A DNA stretch of 15,549 nt from Alistipes sp. GTDB lineage: Bacteria; Bacteroidota; Bacteroidia; Bacteroidales; Rikenellaceae. Positions 1-8,857 of this stretch are shown here, piece after piece. The stretch lies in contig JAFOXS010000326.1 in assembly GCA_017391665.1 (NCBI GenBank), positions 1-15,549 on the forward strand, given 5' to 3'. Every line of letters starts with the position of its first letter. Within the stretch, counting starts at the first letter, position 1. The position numbers were made by a program, and so were the translations under genes. Under the pieces are notes generated by a model. That model did no database searches. It saw only the letters and a program-made list of their open reading frames with translations, and was not told the DNA's origin.

Positions 1-22
1 AAAATAATTTTTCGCGAAAACC

Positions 23-1231
23 ATGAACATTGAACTTATAAAATCAGAACTTGAAAAGCTTTCGCTCATGCTCTCTGAGTGGGAGGGTGATGCTGAGGTT
101 TCATCCATTGAGCGCGACATCGCACTCGACAAGTTAAAGAATATATACGATTTGGTTCGCTTCGACTCAAAAGTTGTCGCCGCAACACCCGTTGCAGCAC
201 CCGCAGTCGAGGAGGAGCCCGCCGAAGAGGAGGAAAAGGATGTGGAGGTAGAGTTGATCTTTGCCGAGGAGGATGAGCTCTTCACTACCCTGCCCGACCT
301 TACAGCCGAGGAGGATGCTCCCACCACCGAGCCCTCACTTGCTAGCGAAATATTTGCTTCGGCTATGGCGGTATCGCCCCTGGCGGAAAGTATCATTACA
401 GAGGAGGAGCCTGCTACTGCTCCCGAACCAGAGCCTGCACCCATAGCAGAGCCAGAACCAGAACCCGCTCCCGTAGTCGAGGAGCCTGCCCCCATAGTTG
501 AAGCAGAGCCCATCGCAGAGGCTGTTACAGAGCCCGAAGTGGAAGTGGAGGTTGCAACAGAGCCCGAACCCGTCGCAGAGGTTGAAGCAGAGCCCGAACC
601 CGTAATTGAAGTTGAACCCGAACCCGTAGCAGAGGTTACAACTGAGCCCGAGGTGGAGAAGACTACGAAGCGTGAAGAGCCCCGCTCGCTCAATAGTCTG
701 TTCGGTCTGGAGGAGGTGCAGCGCCGTCCTCGCACGAAACATCAGCGCATGATGTCGATCTATAGCGACAGCGAGCCTCGCCCCGAGAAGGTGGTCGATA
801 TTTCAAAGATATTCGATATGGATGTCGACGCTCCTAAGCCCATGACATCGAAAGCACCCGAGCGCAAGGCGGCTCCCCAGCCCGCACCTGCAGCCGTTGA
901 AGAGGAGCGCACTGTGACCATTGCCGATGCCATGGCTGCATCGACTCAGACTTTGGCCGATACGCTCATTACTCCTGTGGCACTTGGTGACGATATCAAC
1001 CACTCGAAGATCAACTCGCTGCGCGATGGCATAGGTCTTAATGACAAGTTCCTGATGATTCGCGATCTGTTTGATGGCGACGACGAGGCATATGATGAGG
1101 CTTTAACCGCTCTCGATAGCATGGAGACGCTTGACGACTGCATGATTCACATCATCGAGAACTATGCGTGGAATCCCGACACCGAGGGTTCAAAGTTTAT
1201 TATGCAGCTTCTGGAGCGCAAACTCTCGTAA
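23..1231 (+). CDS. Glu/Pro-rich hypothetical protein preceding rsmI
   Basis: A 402-residue protein that I do not recognise as a named family. Three zones are visible. Residues 1-50 are a helical N-terminus starting [10 protein letters not shown]. Residues of about 55-220 are an extremely acidic, proline-rich low-complexity tract built from repeated EPEP, PVAEV and PEVEV units. A more ordinary segment of about 100 residues forms the C-terminus (about 300-402, including [20 protein letters not shown]). There is no signal peptide or membrane segment, so it is probably cytoplasmic. The ATG at 23 is the first in-frame start and has no clear Shine-Dalgarno. Only 3 bp separate its stop from rsmI, so the two are almost certainly co-transcribed. 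The conserved-looking C-terminus suggests a folded domain carried on a flexible acidic linker, but its function is unknown. Confidence 0.85.
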   Translation: MNIELIKSELEKLSLMLSEWEGDAEVSSIERDIALDKLKNIYDLVRFDSKVVAATPVAAPAVEEEPAEEEEKDVEVELIFAEEDELFTTLPDLTAEEDAPTTEPSLASEIFASAMAVSPLAESIITEEEPATAPEPEPAPIAEPEPEPAPVVEEPAPIVEAEPIAEAVTEPEVEVEVATEPEPVAEVEAEPEPVIEVEPEPVAEVTTEPEVEKTTKREEPRSLNSLFGLEEVQRRPRTKHQRMMSIYSDSEPRPEKVVDISKIFDMDVDAPKPMTSKAPERKAAPQPAPAAVEEERTVTIADAMAASTQTLADTLITPVALGDDINHSKINSLRDGIGLNDKFLMIRDLFDGDDEAYDEALTALDSMETLDDCMIHIIENYAWNPDTEGSKFIMQLLERKLS

Positions 1232-1234
1232 CCT

Positions 1235-1963
1235 ATGTCAAAATTATACATCGTACCAACGCCCATCGGCAATCTGGAGGATATCACCCTGCGAGCCATA
1301 CGTACGCTCAAGGAGGCCGATTTCATCCTTGCCGAGGATACTCGCACAACAGCCTTCCTGCTCAAGCATCTGGGCATAGAGAAGAAGCTGTACTCGCACC
1401 ATAAGTTCAACGAACACGCAACTGCCACCACCGTAGCCGAGGCCATCGGCGAGGGTCGCACCGTGGCACTTGTGTCCGACGCCGGCACGCCAGGCATATC
1501 CGATCCTGGTTTTCTGCTTGTACGCACATGTGTTGAGGCTGGCATCGAGGTGGAGACACTGCCGGGTGCAACGGCATTTGTTCCGGCTCTTGTGCAGAGC
1601 GGATTCCCCTGCGATCGTTTCTGCTTCGAGGGATTTCTGCCGCAGAAGAAGGGACGCACGAAGCGCCTTGAGGAGTTAAAGGATGAGAGCCGCTCAATCA
1701 TCTTCTATGAATCACCATTCCGAGTAGTGAAGTGTCTGGAGCAGCTGGCCGAGGTATTTGGCGAAGATAGAAAGGTATCCGTATCGCGCGAATTGACCAA
1801 GAAATTCGAACAGACCGTACGTGGCTCACTCGCAGAGGTGGCAGAGTATTTCCGGGAGCATGAACCCAAGGGAGAGTTTGTCATAGTTGTTGCCGGACAA
1901 CCCAAGACCGAAACAAAAGTTAAACGCAACCGCTACCGTCAGGATGATGACGAACAGGAGTAA
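1235..1963 (+). CDS. rsmI: 16S rRNA (cytidine(1402)-2'-O)-methyltransferase RsmI
   Basis: This protein uses S-adenosylmethionine to methylate the 2'-OH of C1402 in the decoding centre of 16S rRNA. The 242-residue protein shows the family's signatures in order: VPTPIGNL near residues 7-14, AEDTR at 33-37, SDAGTPGISDPG at 81-92 (the tetrapyrrole-methylase-fold SAM loop), LPGATA at 109-114, and FYESPFR in the second half. It is shorter than the E. coli protein and lacks that protein's extra C-terminal region. It ends in a basic/acidic tail (KVKRNRYRQDDDEQE). The ATG at 1235 follows the previous stop by 3 bp, and lpxL begins 9 bp after its own stop, placing it inside a four-gene operon. Identification is firm. 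Confidence 0.96.
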   Translation: MSKLYIVPTPIGNLEDITLRAIRTLKEADFILAEDTRTTAFLLKHLGIEKKLYSHHKFNEHATATTVAEAIGEGRTVALVSDAGTPGISDPGFLLVRTCVEAGIEVETLPGATAFVPALVQSGFPCDRFCFEGFLPQKKGRTKRLEELKDESRSIIFYESPFRVVKCLEQLAEVFGEDRKVSVSRELTKKFEQTVRGSLAEVAEYFREHEPKGEFVIVVAGQPKTETKVKRNRYRQDDDEQE

Positions 1964-1972
1964 CCCTTAAGG

Positions 1973-2902
1973 ATGATGAGTAATACAACTACGCAACTAA
2001 CCTTATGGCAGCGCCTTTCGCTGGAGATGCTTTGGATCCTTTGCCGAGGCTTTGCTCTGTTGCCACACTTTGTACGACACCACATTTTCGGGACTCTTTG
2101 TACATTCATTCTAAGAGATTTGATTCACTACCGCCGAGGAGTGATCATGGATAATCTACGCCGCTCGTTCCCCGACAAGAGCGAGGCTGAGCTCAACAGG
2201 ATTTGCCGTGCCACATATGCCAATCTGAGCGAGCAGATCATAAACACCATTAGTAAGTCGGGCGTCAGCGAAAAGACCCTGCTGCACCGCATGGTCATAA
2301 CCAATGCCGAGGCTACGCGTCAGGCCATTAATGGTCGCAGCGCCATACTTCTCACAGCGCACTATGGTCCGTGGGAGGCGGGCAGCACGGTGAGTCTGGT
2401 ATTCCCCGAGCAGACTGTTGTTGCGGTGTATCACAAGATTACAAGTCCAGTGATGGACGAACTGATGAAGCGCATACGCATGCACAGAAATGTTGAGCTG
2501 GTTGATATGAAGCGTACGATGCGACACTTTATCGACAATCGCGACAAACGCCCTATGGCTTTGGGACTTATCGCCGATCAGAACCCTGTACTGCGAGCCA
2601 ATATGCGCTGGTATCGTTTCCTGCATCAGTGGACCGCCTTCTTCGAGGGTGGCGAGACTCTTGCAATGAAGTATCATCTGCCCGTGTATTACTTTTCACC
2701 TCGTCGCATCAGTGCAGGACACTACGAGGCCTCATTCTCGCTCATCTACGATGGCGACTCGCCCATAGCACCAGGTGAGATCACGGAGCGCTACGTACGA
2801 CTTTTGGAGAACGACATAAACGCCCATCCCGAGATGTGGATGTGGTCACACCGCCGCTGGAAGCACACCCCTCCGGCAGAGTTACAGGCACAGAAGATAT
2901 GA
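1973..2902 (+). CDS. Lipid A biosynthesis acyltransferase (LpxL/HtrB family)
   Basis: A 309-residue inner-membrane acyltransferase expected to add a secondary acyl chain to a lipid A precursor. The LPLAT-type catalytic motif HX4E is seen as H130-YGPW-E135. The family block LGLIADQNP follows around residue 200, and the C-terminal motif reads HPEMWMWSHRRWK. The N-terminus has a hydrophobic stretch (about residues 18-48) that should anchor it to the membrane. The start is ATG at 1973 or the adjacent ATG at 1976. A short AAGG sits just upstream. The stop overlaps the start of the following glycosyltransferase by 4 bp (ATGA), implying translational coupling and a shared role in lipopolysaccharide assembly. 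Acyl-chain and position specificity (LpxL versus LpxM) cannot be read from the sequence. Confidence 0.93.
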   Translation: MMSNTTTQLTLWQRLSLEMLWILCRGFALLPHFVRHHIFGTLCTFILRDLIHYRRGVIMDNLRRSFPDKSEAELNRICRATYANLSEQIINTISKSGVSEKTLLHRMVITNAEATRQAINGRSAILLTAHYGPWEAGSTVSLVFPEQTVVAVYHKITSPVMDELMKRIRMHRNVELVDMKRTMRHFIDNRDKRPMALGLIADQNPVLRANMRWYRFLHQWTAFFEGGETLAMKYHLPVYYFSPRRISAGHYEASFSLIYDGDSPIAPGEITERYVRLLENDINAHPEMWMWSHRRWKHTPPAELQAQKI

Positions 2903-3912
2903 AACAGACCGCAGTAGTCATACTCAACTGGAACGGACGCCAGCATCTGGAGCAGTTTCTGCCGAGTGTGGTGGAGCATACCCCCGCTGCGGCCGAGATT
3001 GTCGTGGCCGACAACGGCTCGACGGATGACTCTGTGGCATTTCTACGCGAGCACTACCCCACAATCCGCATAATCACCCTCCAAAAAAATTATGGTTTTG
3101 CCGAGGGATATAACCGCGCGCTGGAGCAGGTCGATGCCGAATATTTCGTTCTGCTAAACTCCGATGTGGAGGTCACGGCCGGCTGGCTTGAGCCGCTCGT
3201 TGCAACACTTACCAATAATCGCAGTGTTGCCGCCGTAGCTCCAAAGTTACGCTCATATGGCTATCGCGACCGCTTCGAGTATGCAGGTGCCGCTGGCGGA
3301 TACATAGACTTTCTGGGTTATCCATTCTGCCGTGGTCGAATACTCTCAACTGTGGAGCAGGATCACGGACAATATGACACTGCACGTGATGTCTTCTGGG
3401 CAAGCGGAGCAGCATTCTGCTGCCGAGCCGACCTATTCCGTCTGCTGAGCGGTTTCGATGCAGATTTCTTTGCACACATGGAGGAGATAGACCTCTGCTG
3501 GCGCATGCAGCTGGCGGGCTTCAGGATTATGGTTGAGCCTCGCAGCGTAGTGTATCATCTTGGCGGTGGCACACTCCCCAACGAATCACCTCAAAAACTG
3601 TATCTTAACTACCGCAATAACCTATCAATGTTATTCAAGTGCGCCCCCACGTGGCAACGTATTGTGGTGGCAGTAGCGCGACCTGTGTGCGACATGCTCT
3701 CTGCTGCATTATACTTTCTGCGTGGTAACACGACTCTGGGCAAAGCTATACTCAGAGCCTATCGCGACTTTTTGGATGCGCATGGCGAACTGAATAAAAA
3801 ACGACAGATGATACGCTCTGCGCGCAAAGCCGAATCAAGGCAGATCTACTCAGGCTCAATCGTTCTGCGCTACGCCTTGGGAAGGAAAACATTTGATGAT
3901 ATGATGAAATAA
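2899..3912 (+). CDS. Family 2 glycosyltransferase (WbbL/rhamnosyltransferase-like)
   Basis: A 337-residue GT-A fold glycosyltransferase, most likely adding a sugar in lipopolysaccharide or other surface-glycan synthesis. Visible motifs are VVILNWNG (6-13), the nucleotide-binding VADNGSTDDS (36-45), the metal-binding DXD-equivalent LNSDVE (86-91), and the acceptor/base region MEEIDLCWR (194-202). GGGTLPNESP and YLNYRNNL follow, as in WbbL-like enzymes. The C-terminal third has hydrophobic patches that may associate with the membrane. A longer reading frame begins at 2836, but the ATG at 2899 is preferred: it starts directly at the conserved fold and overlaps the lpxL stop as ATGA. The donor sugar is unknown. 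A strong terminator follows immediately. Confidence 0.9.
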   Translation: MKQTAVVILNWNGRQHLEQFLPSVVEHTPAAAEIVVADNGSTDDSVAFLREHYPTIRIITLQKNYGFAEGYNRALEQVDAEYFVLLNSDVEVTAGWLEPLVATLTNNRSVAAVAPKLRSYGYRDRFEYAGAAGGYIDFLGYPFCRGRILSTVEQDHGQYDTARDVFWASGAAFCCRADLFRLLSGFDADFFAHMEEIDLCWRMQLAGFRIMVEPRSVVYHLGGGTLPNESPQKLYLNYRNNLSMLFKCAPTWQRIVVAVARPVCDMLSAALYFLRGNTTLGKAILRAYRDFLDAHGELNKKRQMIRSARKAESRQIYSGSIVLRYALGRKTFDDMMK

Positions 3913-3943
3913 AAAGTCCGCTAACATAGTTAAGCGGACTTTT
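3912..3943 (+). terminator. Intrinsic terminator of the rsmI-lpxL-glycosyltransferase operon
   Basis: A perfect 11-bp stem pairs AAAAGTCCGCT (3912-3922) with AGCGGACTTTT (3933-3943). The 10-base spacer can pair further (AAC with GTT). The right arm supplies a short T run. It abuts the glycosyltransferase stop codon, and the A/T-flanked arms could terminate transcription from either strand. Confidence 0.85.
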
Positions 3944-4227
3944 ATATACTTATACAAAAAATTGTATAACAATAGGGATTTCAAGACTTGCGAAGTGCGA
4001 GAAACCGCAGTTTACTATGCGTCAATAAATGCTCGATTTGCAAACCTTAAATATCTACTTAATTATCAAATCATTACTTACATATCTTGCAGTTACTGCA
4101 TAATTTTATAACATACAATTTGCATACAGAATCGGAGATTTTGGGAAAATAGTAATGCTAAAATACCACCTCAAAAGTTTTTATCGTGACAGGTGTTTAT
4201 ATATGTTTTCTTTTGCCTCCGACATCG

Positions 4228-4235
4228 CAAAGGTA
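4228..4235 (-). promoter_or_regulatory. Bacteroidetes -7-like box without an associated gene
   Basis: Read on the minus strand this is TACCTTTG, matching the Bacteroidetes -7 consensus TAnnTTTG. There is no clear TTG-type -33 element about 20 bases upstream. No minus-strand open frame of useful size lies downstream before the terminator at 3943. It could be the remnant of a displaced promoter, drive a short RNA, or be chance. Confidence 0.3.
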
Positions 4236-4348
4236 CAAAATATTGCTGACGAAAAGAGAAGTTGCAATGATTCCTTTTTTTCGCCAGCATATTTTATGCT
4301 GTCAATGCACAAATAAGTTTAGTCCGTTTTGGGTATATAGCCAATGGG

Positions 4349-4393
4349 ATAAACTAAACCGACAGTCAATAAATATACGATAGTTTAGTTTAT
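4349..4393. terminator. Inverted repeat after the efflux operon; possible terminator
   Basis: A perfect 11-bp inverted repeat, ATAAACTAAAC (4349-4359) with GTTTAGTTTAT (4383-4393), separated by 23 bases. It lies 5 bp beyond the stop of the tolC-like gene, so it may end the efflux transcript. It has no T run on the minus-strand side and a long loop, so intrinsic termination is uncertain. It could instead be a recombinase or regulator site. Confidence 0.4.
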
Positions 4394-4398
4394 AAATA

Positions 4399-5736
4399 TC
4401 ACAACTCAATAGCACCTATCGCCTTGCGATATTCAATCCAGCGGAGGAAATGGTTGATGCGAGCTTCAACAAGCGTTTGATTTGCTTGCTGCCATAGGGC
4501 TTGTGCTTCAAGATAGTCACTCAATGTTTCAACTCCTGCTTCGTATTGACGACCGCTCACTCGCAGATTCTCAGCCGCCGAAGCCACACCTCTCTCGGCA
4601 AGAGAGTACTCCAATGCCGATTCATCGAGTTTGTTAGCGGCTTGCGTAGCCTCCAAAGTCAGTAACTCGAGAGTAGCCTCCTCTTCGACTTTGGTTTGCT
4701 GGTACTGCATCTTTGCAGAGCGATAACGCGAATGAGCACCTAAATTGAAAATGGGAATCGAGACTTGCACACCTGCAGCAAAATTCCAATCATCCAACAA
4801 CTTCTCTCCGCCAAATTTCACACCATTCAAGTAGCCATATTGCCCCACCAATCCAATTTGTGGCATAAGTTCGGCTCGTGCCATATTGCTCTTTTGGTGC
4901 ATCAGTTCACTTTTGTGAGCAAGCATCTGCACTTCGGGGCGTGCTGAAATATCAGTCGATAGAGCAAATGAGTAATTCACTGAAGGAAGTTCGCCATTTA
5001 CCTCAATGGTATCGGTCAGTGGCCGTCCGATATAATGGCATAAATTCATCGTAGCAAGACGAATAGCATTTTCCGAGCGACGCAGATTGAGCCTACTCTC
5101 ATCGAGTTTTACCTCCACTTTCAATACATCGTTACGCGACTTCACACCACGCTCATATGCCTTTTCGACCGAGCGCATCAACTCACTGAGCAACGTATGG
5201 TAGGATGCCGCCACTTGTTGCATTTCCGCAGCTTGTACCACATTGGCATAAGCACGAGCGGTCTCAACAATAACTTCAGTCTCTGTAAGACGGCGGTTTT
5301 GCAAGGCAATAGCCTCACCAATACGTCCCATTTTATATCCTGCAATCACCTTGCCTCCCATAAATATCGGTTGCTGAAGTTTTACTCCTGCGCCGTATAA
5401 CCATCCTATCTCATAATCGAGATTTATTCCTGGGAAGTATGCTTCTGCACCCGTCGGCATACCATCTGCTCCGACAACAGGCAACAAGCCACCCTCCACG
5501 CCAAACTCGCCTTTTGCCGTAGAATATACTCCCAACCCTTCGGCGGATAGTGTTGGCAGAAAGTTTGCAAATGTTGCTCTACGTTCATATTTAGCCGATT
5601 GCATTTGGAAATCGGCAGCCGAAATACGTTTATTATGCTCTTTGGCAATGACAATGCAATCTTCCAGCGACAGCGGAGTTTGAGCAAACGCAACGGATGG
5701 AAGGAACAATACAAATAATATATAAAGCCGTCTCAT
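4399..5736 (-). CDS. TolC-like outer membrane efflux channel (OEP family)
   Basis: The outer-membrane exit duct of a tripartite RND pump. From the ATG at 5736 the protein is 445 residues. It begins with a classic signal peptide, MRRLYILFVLFLPSVAFA, cleaved before QTPLSLEDCI. The mature chain starts with the OEP-family SLEDCIVIAKEHNKRI segment and contains two long amphipathic helical repeats (ETARAYANVVQAAEM in the first; the RYRSAKMQYQQTKVEEEATL region in the second), as expected for the coiled-coil tunnel. An in-frame upstream start would add 17 residues ahead of the signal sequence and is not favoured. Only 1 bp separates it from the pump stop codon. No lipobox is present, unlike OprM-type channels. 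Confidence 0.92.
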   Translation of the reverse strand: MRRLYILFVLFLPSVAFAQTPLSLEDCIVIAKEHNKRISAADFQMQSAKYERRATFANFLPTLSAEGLGVYSTAKGEFGVEGGLLPVVGADGMPTGAEAYFPGINLDYEIGWLYGAGVKLQQPIFMGGKVIAGYKMGRIGEAIALQNRRLTETEVIVETARAYANVVQAAEMQQVAASYHTLLSELMRSVEKAYERGVKSRNDVLKVEVKLDESRLNLRRSENAIRLATMNLCHYIGRPLTDTIEVNGELPSVNYSFALSTDISARPEVQMLAHKSELMHQKSNMARAELMPQIGLVGQYGYLNGVKFGGEKLLDDWNFAAGVQVSIPIFNLGAHSRYRSAKMQYQQTKVEEEATLELLTLEATQAANKLDESALEYSLAERGVASAAENLRVSGRQYEAGVETLSDYLEAQALWQQANQTLVEARINHFLRWIEYRKAIGAIEL

Positions 5737-5737
5737 A

Positions 5738-8700
5738 TTATATCTTGATTTTGAAAAATATTGCATATAACACAGGAAGATATACAAGCGTAGCGATGGT
5801 CGAGAAGAGCAATCCTCCCATAATTGTCACAGCCATCGAACCAAACAAATCATCCGAGAGCAGAGGTATCATTCCGAGTATTGTTGTCAATGATGCCATC
5901 ATCACGGCTCGCAGACGTACGCACGAACTCTCTACAAGTGCTGTGACAGCTGTTTTGCCATCTGCAATCTGCAGGTTGATTTCGTCCATCAGCACAATAC
6001 AATTCTTAATAAGCATACCAGCCAATCCCAATGCACCAACAATAGCACAGAAATTAAATACCTTTCCACTCAACAACATACCGCCAACTATGCCAACAGC
6101 CAACAGAGGAATACAGCACAGGATAAGCATAGGCTTGCGGTAATTCTTGAAAAGAAGAATCAACACAGCGATGATTAATATCACCCCCAAAGGTATCTGT
6201 TTGAATAGGTAGTGCATTGTCTGGTCGCTTGCCTCCTTCTCGCCACCCCAACGGAGTGAATAGCCATCGGGGAGCTCAATAGAGGCAATCTTCTCGGCAA
6301 CAATTTGTCGGGCTGCTTCGGTTTCGACTCCATCTACGGGAGAACACATTACACTCTGTGCCCTTTGACCGTTGTAACGGGCCACAACAGGATATTCCCA
6401 CTCGACTTCAATACCACGCCCCAACGCAGCGAGTTGGGTGGTGTGTAACAGCGAATGTATTAGGTCTTCGCGGCTAATTGTTCCACTCTTGACCTTGAGG
6501 AGCATCTCTTCACTGAGCAACCCGTTTATATTGGGAAGCACGGAAAATATAGGCACATTCTCCAAATTGTCGATTGCTCGACCTCCACTCTCCTCTATCT
6601 TTAGATAAATGGTATTCTCATCCTTGCCCTCATAAAATCTACCAACGGGAATGCCCTCGGTTGCCGTAAGGAGCGACATCGAAATATCTTCACGTTTTAT
6701 CCCTGCTTGACCAGCCAACATCTGATTGTAATCGACCTCCAAAATAGGACGTTTTGCATCCCAATCCGATGTAACAAGGCATACTTCAGGAGTCTGCATC
6801 ATTACATTCCTCACCTGGTCTGCCAATGAATTCAGCACTGCAGGGTCGGGGCCGATAATCTGCAACTCAATGGGGTATTTCTTGTACATAATGTTATACT
6901 TTTTGAGCTTGACATAAGCATCAGGGTAGTTGTCGGTGAGATACGATTGTATCTCGGCGATATTCTTTTTGAGACTTTTTGCCGAGGTAAACGATATGAT
7001 AAGTTCGCCGTATGAGAGCGATGGGGTTGCAATGCTTCTCACCAAGTTATAACGCGCTGGTGTACCACCTACCGAAGTGGTAATGTTGGTCACTTCGGGG
7101 CGTGTACGCAAATATGTCTCTATCTCGCTTAAATCACTCTCTACTCTGGTATAATTTGTACCTTCGGGTAGTTTATACTCCATATATAGCTGGTCATAGG
7201 TCATATCGGGGAAGAAGCCTTGCTTGACATATCGAAATCCCCAACCGCTTATAGTTATCATTACAACCCCGCATATAATCATCGTCCAACGATGGTGCAG
7301 ACCAAAATGCAGAGTTGAACGCAGCACTCTATATATTCGACCATCGTACAATGCAACGTCCGTATCATTGTCAGCTGAAGTGCGAAGCCACCTATCAGCC
7401 ATCAGCGGAACATGAGTTAAGGCCAACATCCAACTAAGCATCAGACTCACAGCCAAAACAATGAATAGGTCACGCACATATACTCCAGCCGTATCGGGCG
7501 ATAGGAATATCGGCACGAAAGCAAGTATTGCGATAAGCGTCGCTCCCAAGAGTGGCATAGAGGTCTTACGACCTATTGAGGTCATCGCCTCACGTCGTGT
7601 TTTGCCCCGTTTGAGGTCAATTAAAATGCCGTCAATAATCACAATTGCATTATCGACCAACATACCCATAGCCAAAATGAACGATGCCAACGACACACGC
7701 TGCATCGAGCCATCGAAATATCCGAGCAGCAGGAACGTGCCGACAACAATCGTGAGCAGACTAAAGCCTATAATCAGACCGCTCCTAAGTCCCATAGTGA
7801 GCATCAGCACCACAACGACAATCACAATCGACTCCAACAGATTAACAAAAAATGTCATCAGAGCATCAGTCACTCGTTCGGGTTGATAAAATATTTTGCT
7901 GCACACAACACCCACGGGCAACTGCTCATGCAAGAGTTCTGATAAACGCTCCTCTACTGCTTGTCCAACCTTGACAATATCTGTTCCAGAGGCAGCAGCA
8001 ACGGCAATACCGAGAGCCGTCTCACCATTATATTTCATCTGATTCCTCACTGGCTCAGCATAACCACTCTCCACACAAGCAATATCACACAATCGCAGTT
8101 GGTCATCCTCGTGCCCCTGAATAATCATCTGCCCAATCTGCTCTTTGGTGCGAAACTTATCGGCAACGGTTACTCTCACACGACTATCGCCATTGTTGTA
8201 ATAGCCTGCATAGTATATACTATTATGGCCTTGCAATGTTGTCAGCACCTCGGCGGGTGATACTCCCAACGAGGCCATTTTCTCTGGCAAGAGCGAGATA
8301 TTGATGGCATTCTCCCTCTCTCCATATATCAGCACTCGACCTACACCATCAAGGTTGGTCAGTTCACGCTGGATAAGCGCGGCATAATCGGATAGTTCTT
8401 GCTCGGTGTAACCATCTCCTGTAAGGGCGTAAAACATTCCATATACAAGATTGAAATCATCTTGCACCATAACTGAAGTTCCTGTGGGTAAATCCGAAGC
8501 AATGTCGTTTACTTTTCGGCGGAGCATATCCCAGCACTGCTCCAACCTCTCGTCTTTTGTTGTAGGGTGTAACTCCACCTGCAATATGGCAACATCGCTA
8601 CGCGACCAACTCTGCACATACTTTACATCTCCTATGGTACGGATAGCACGCTCTAATGGATCGGTCACTTCCAACTCCATCTCCGTAGCAGAAGCACCAG

Positions 8701-8857
8701 GGCGAGTTGCTACTACCATCGCAATCTTTACCTTGATTTCGGGGTCTTCCAACTTACTCATCTCGTATGCCGCGTGAATACCTCCCAACAGAAGCACCGC
8801 TATGAGAAACCATACGAGACGCTTATTGTCAAAAGCCAACTTGCCAAAATCTATCAT
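5738..8857 (-). CDS. RND efflux transporter permease (AcrB-like)
   Basis: A 1039-residue inner-membrane proton-driven exporter, full length for the family. TM1 lies near residues 13-30, followed by a large periplasmic loop. A transmembrane cluster around 333-490 holds TM4 with GMLVDNAIVIID. A second periplasmic loop covers about 545-880, and the final transmembrane set about 885-1035, with K951 in GMLIKNCIVLMDE. By alignment in mind with AcrB, D402 matches D407, N403 replaces D408 and K951 matches K940 of the proton relay. Its ATG overlaps the adaptor stop by 4 bp (8854-8857). Substrate cannot be predicted: the periplasmic domain looks HAE-like (drugs, bile salts, detergents) rather than CusA-like, as I see no methionine relay. 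Confidence 0.95.
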   Translation of the reverse strand: MIDFGKLAFDNKRLVWFLIAVLLLGGIHAAYEMSKLEDPEIKVKIAMVVATRPGASATEMELEVTDPLERAIRTIGDVKYVQSWSRSDVAILQVELHPTTKDERLEQCWDMLRRKVNDIASDLPTGTSVMVQDDFNLVYGMFYALTGDGYTEQELSDYAALIQRELTNLDGVGRVLIYGERENAINISLLPEKMASLGVSPAEVLTTLQGHNSIYYAGYYNNGDSRVRVTVADKFRTKEQIGQMIIQGHEDDQLRLCDIACVESGYAEPVRNQMKYNGETALGIAVAAASGTDIVKVGQAVEERLSELLHEQLPVGVVCSKIFYQPERVTDALMTFFVNLLESIVIVVVVLMLTMGLRSGLIIGFSLLTIVVGTFLLLGYFDGSMQRVSLASFILAMGMLVDNAIVIIDGILIDLKRGKTRREAMTSIGRKTSMPLLGATLIAILAFVPIFLSPDTAGVYVRDLFIVLAVSLMLSWMLALTHVPLMADRWLRTSADNDTDVALYDGRIYRVLRSTLHFGLHHRWTMIICGVVMITISGWGFRYVKQGFFPDMTYDQLYMEYKLPEGTNYTRVESDLSEIETYLRTRPEVTNITTSVGGTPARYNLVRSIATPSLSYGELIISFTSAKSLKKNIAEIQSYLTDNYPDAYVKLKKYNIMYKKYPIELQIIGPDPAVLNSLADQVRNVMMQTPEVCLVTSDWDAKRPILEVDYNQMLAGQAGIKREDISMSLLTATEGIPVGRFYEGKDENTIYLKIEESGGRAIDNLENVPIFSVLPNINGLLSEEMLLKVKSGTISREDLIHSLLHTTQLAALGRGIEVEWEYPVVARYNGQRAQSVMCSPVDGVETEAARQIVAEKIASIELPDGYSLRWGGEKEASDQTMHYLFKQIPLGVILIIAVLILLFKNYRKPMLILCCIPLLAVGIVGGMLLSGKVFNFCAIVGALGLAGMLIKNCIVLMDEINLQIADGKTAVTALVESSCVRLRAVMMASLTTILGMIPLLSDDLFGSMAVTIMGGLLFSTIATLVYLPVLYAIFFKIKI

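Larger units (their letters stand above)
3944..4398. other. AT-rich gene-free gap; candidate left border of acquired DNA
   Basis: I find no convincing gene in these 455 bp. The stretch is visibly AT-richer than the operon to its left. It holds several small perfect inverted repeats: TATACAA/TTGTATA (3951-3968), TGCAG/CTGCA (4088-4100) and CAGCATA/TATGCTG (4285-4301). It also has a minus-strand -7-like box (4228-4235) with no gene behind it. Its position between a terminated housekeeping operon and the efflux operon, together with the composition change, makes it a plausible integration junction, but no duplicated core can be shown because the other end is outside the window. Confidence 0.4.

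Noticed and set aside
335..742. A 135-codon minus-strand frame opposite the Glu/Pro-rich gene, rich in Cys, Phe and Gly
   Set aside because: It is the mirror of the GAG/CCC repeat tract; its repetitive make-up comes from the sense-strand low complexity.
3987..4001. A short hairpin CTTGCGAAGTGCGAG that looked like part of a tRNA or other structured RNA
   Set aside because: No T-loop, acceptor stem or CCA context could be found around it, so no tRNA or tRNA fragment is supported.
4186..4383. A 65-codon plus-strand open frame in the gap before the efflux operon
   Set aside because: Its composition is not protein-like, it overlaps hairpins and an opposite-strand promoter-like box, it has no recognisable motif, and it ends inside the 4349-4393 inverted repeat.
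5697..8777. Several plus-strand open frames of 100-150 codons opposite the RND pump gene
   Set aside because: They are antisense shadows of a full-length pump with intact family motifs, and none has a recognisable domain or start context.
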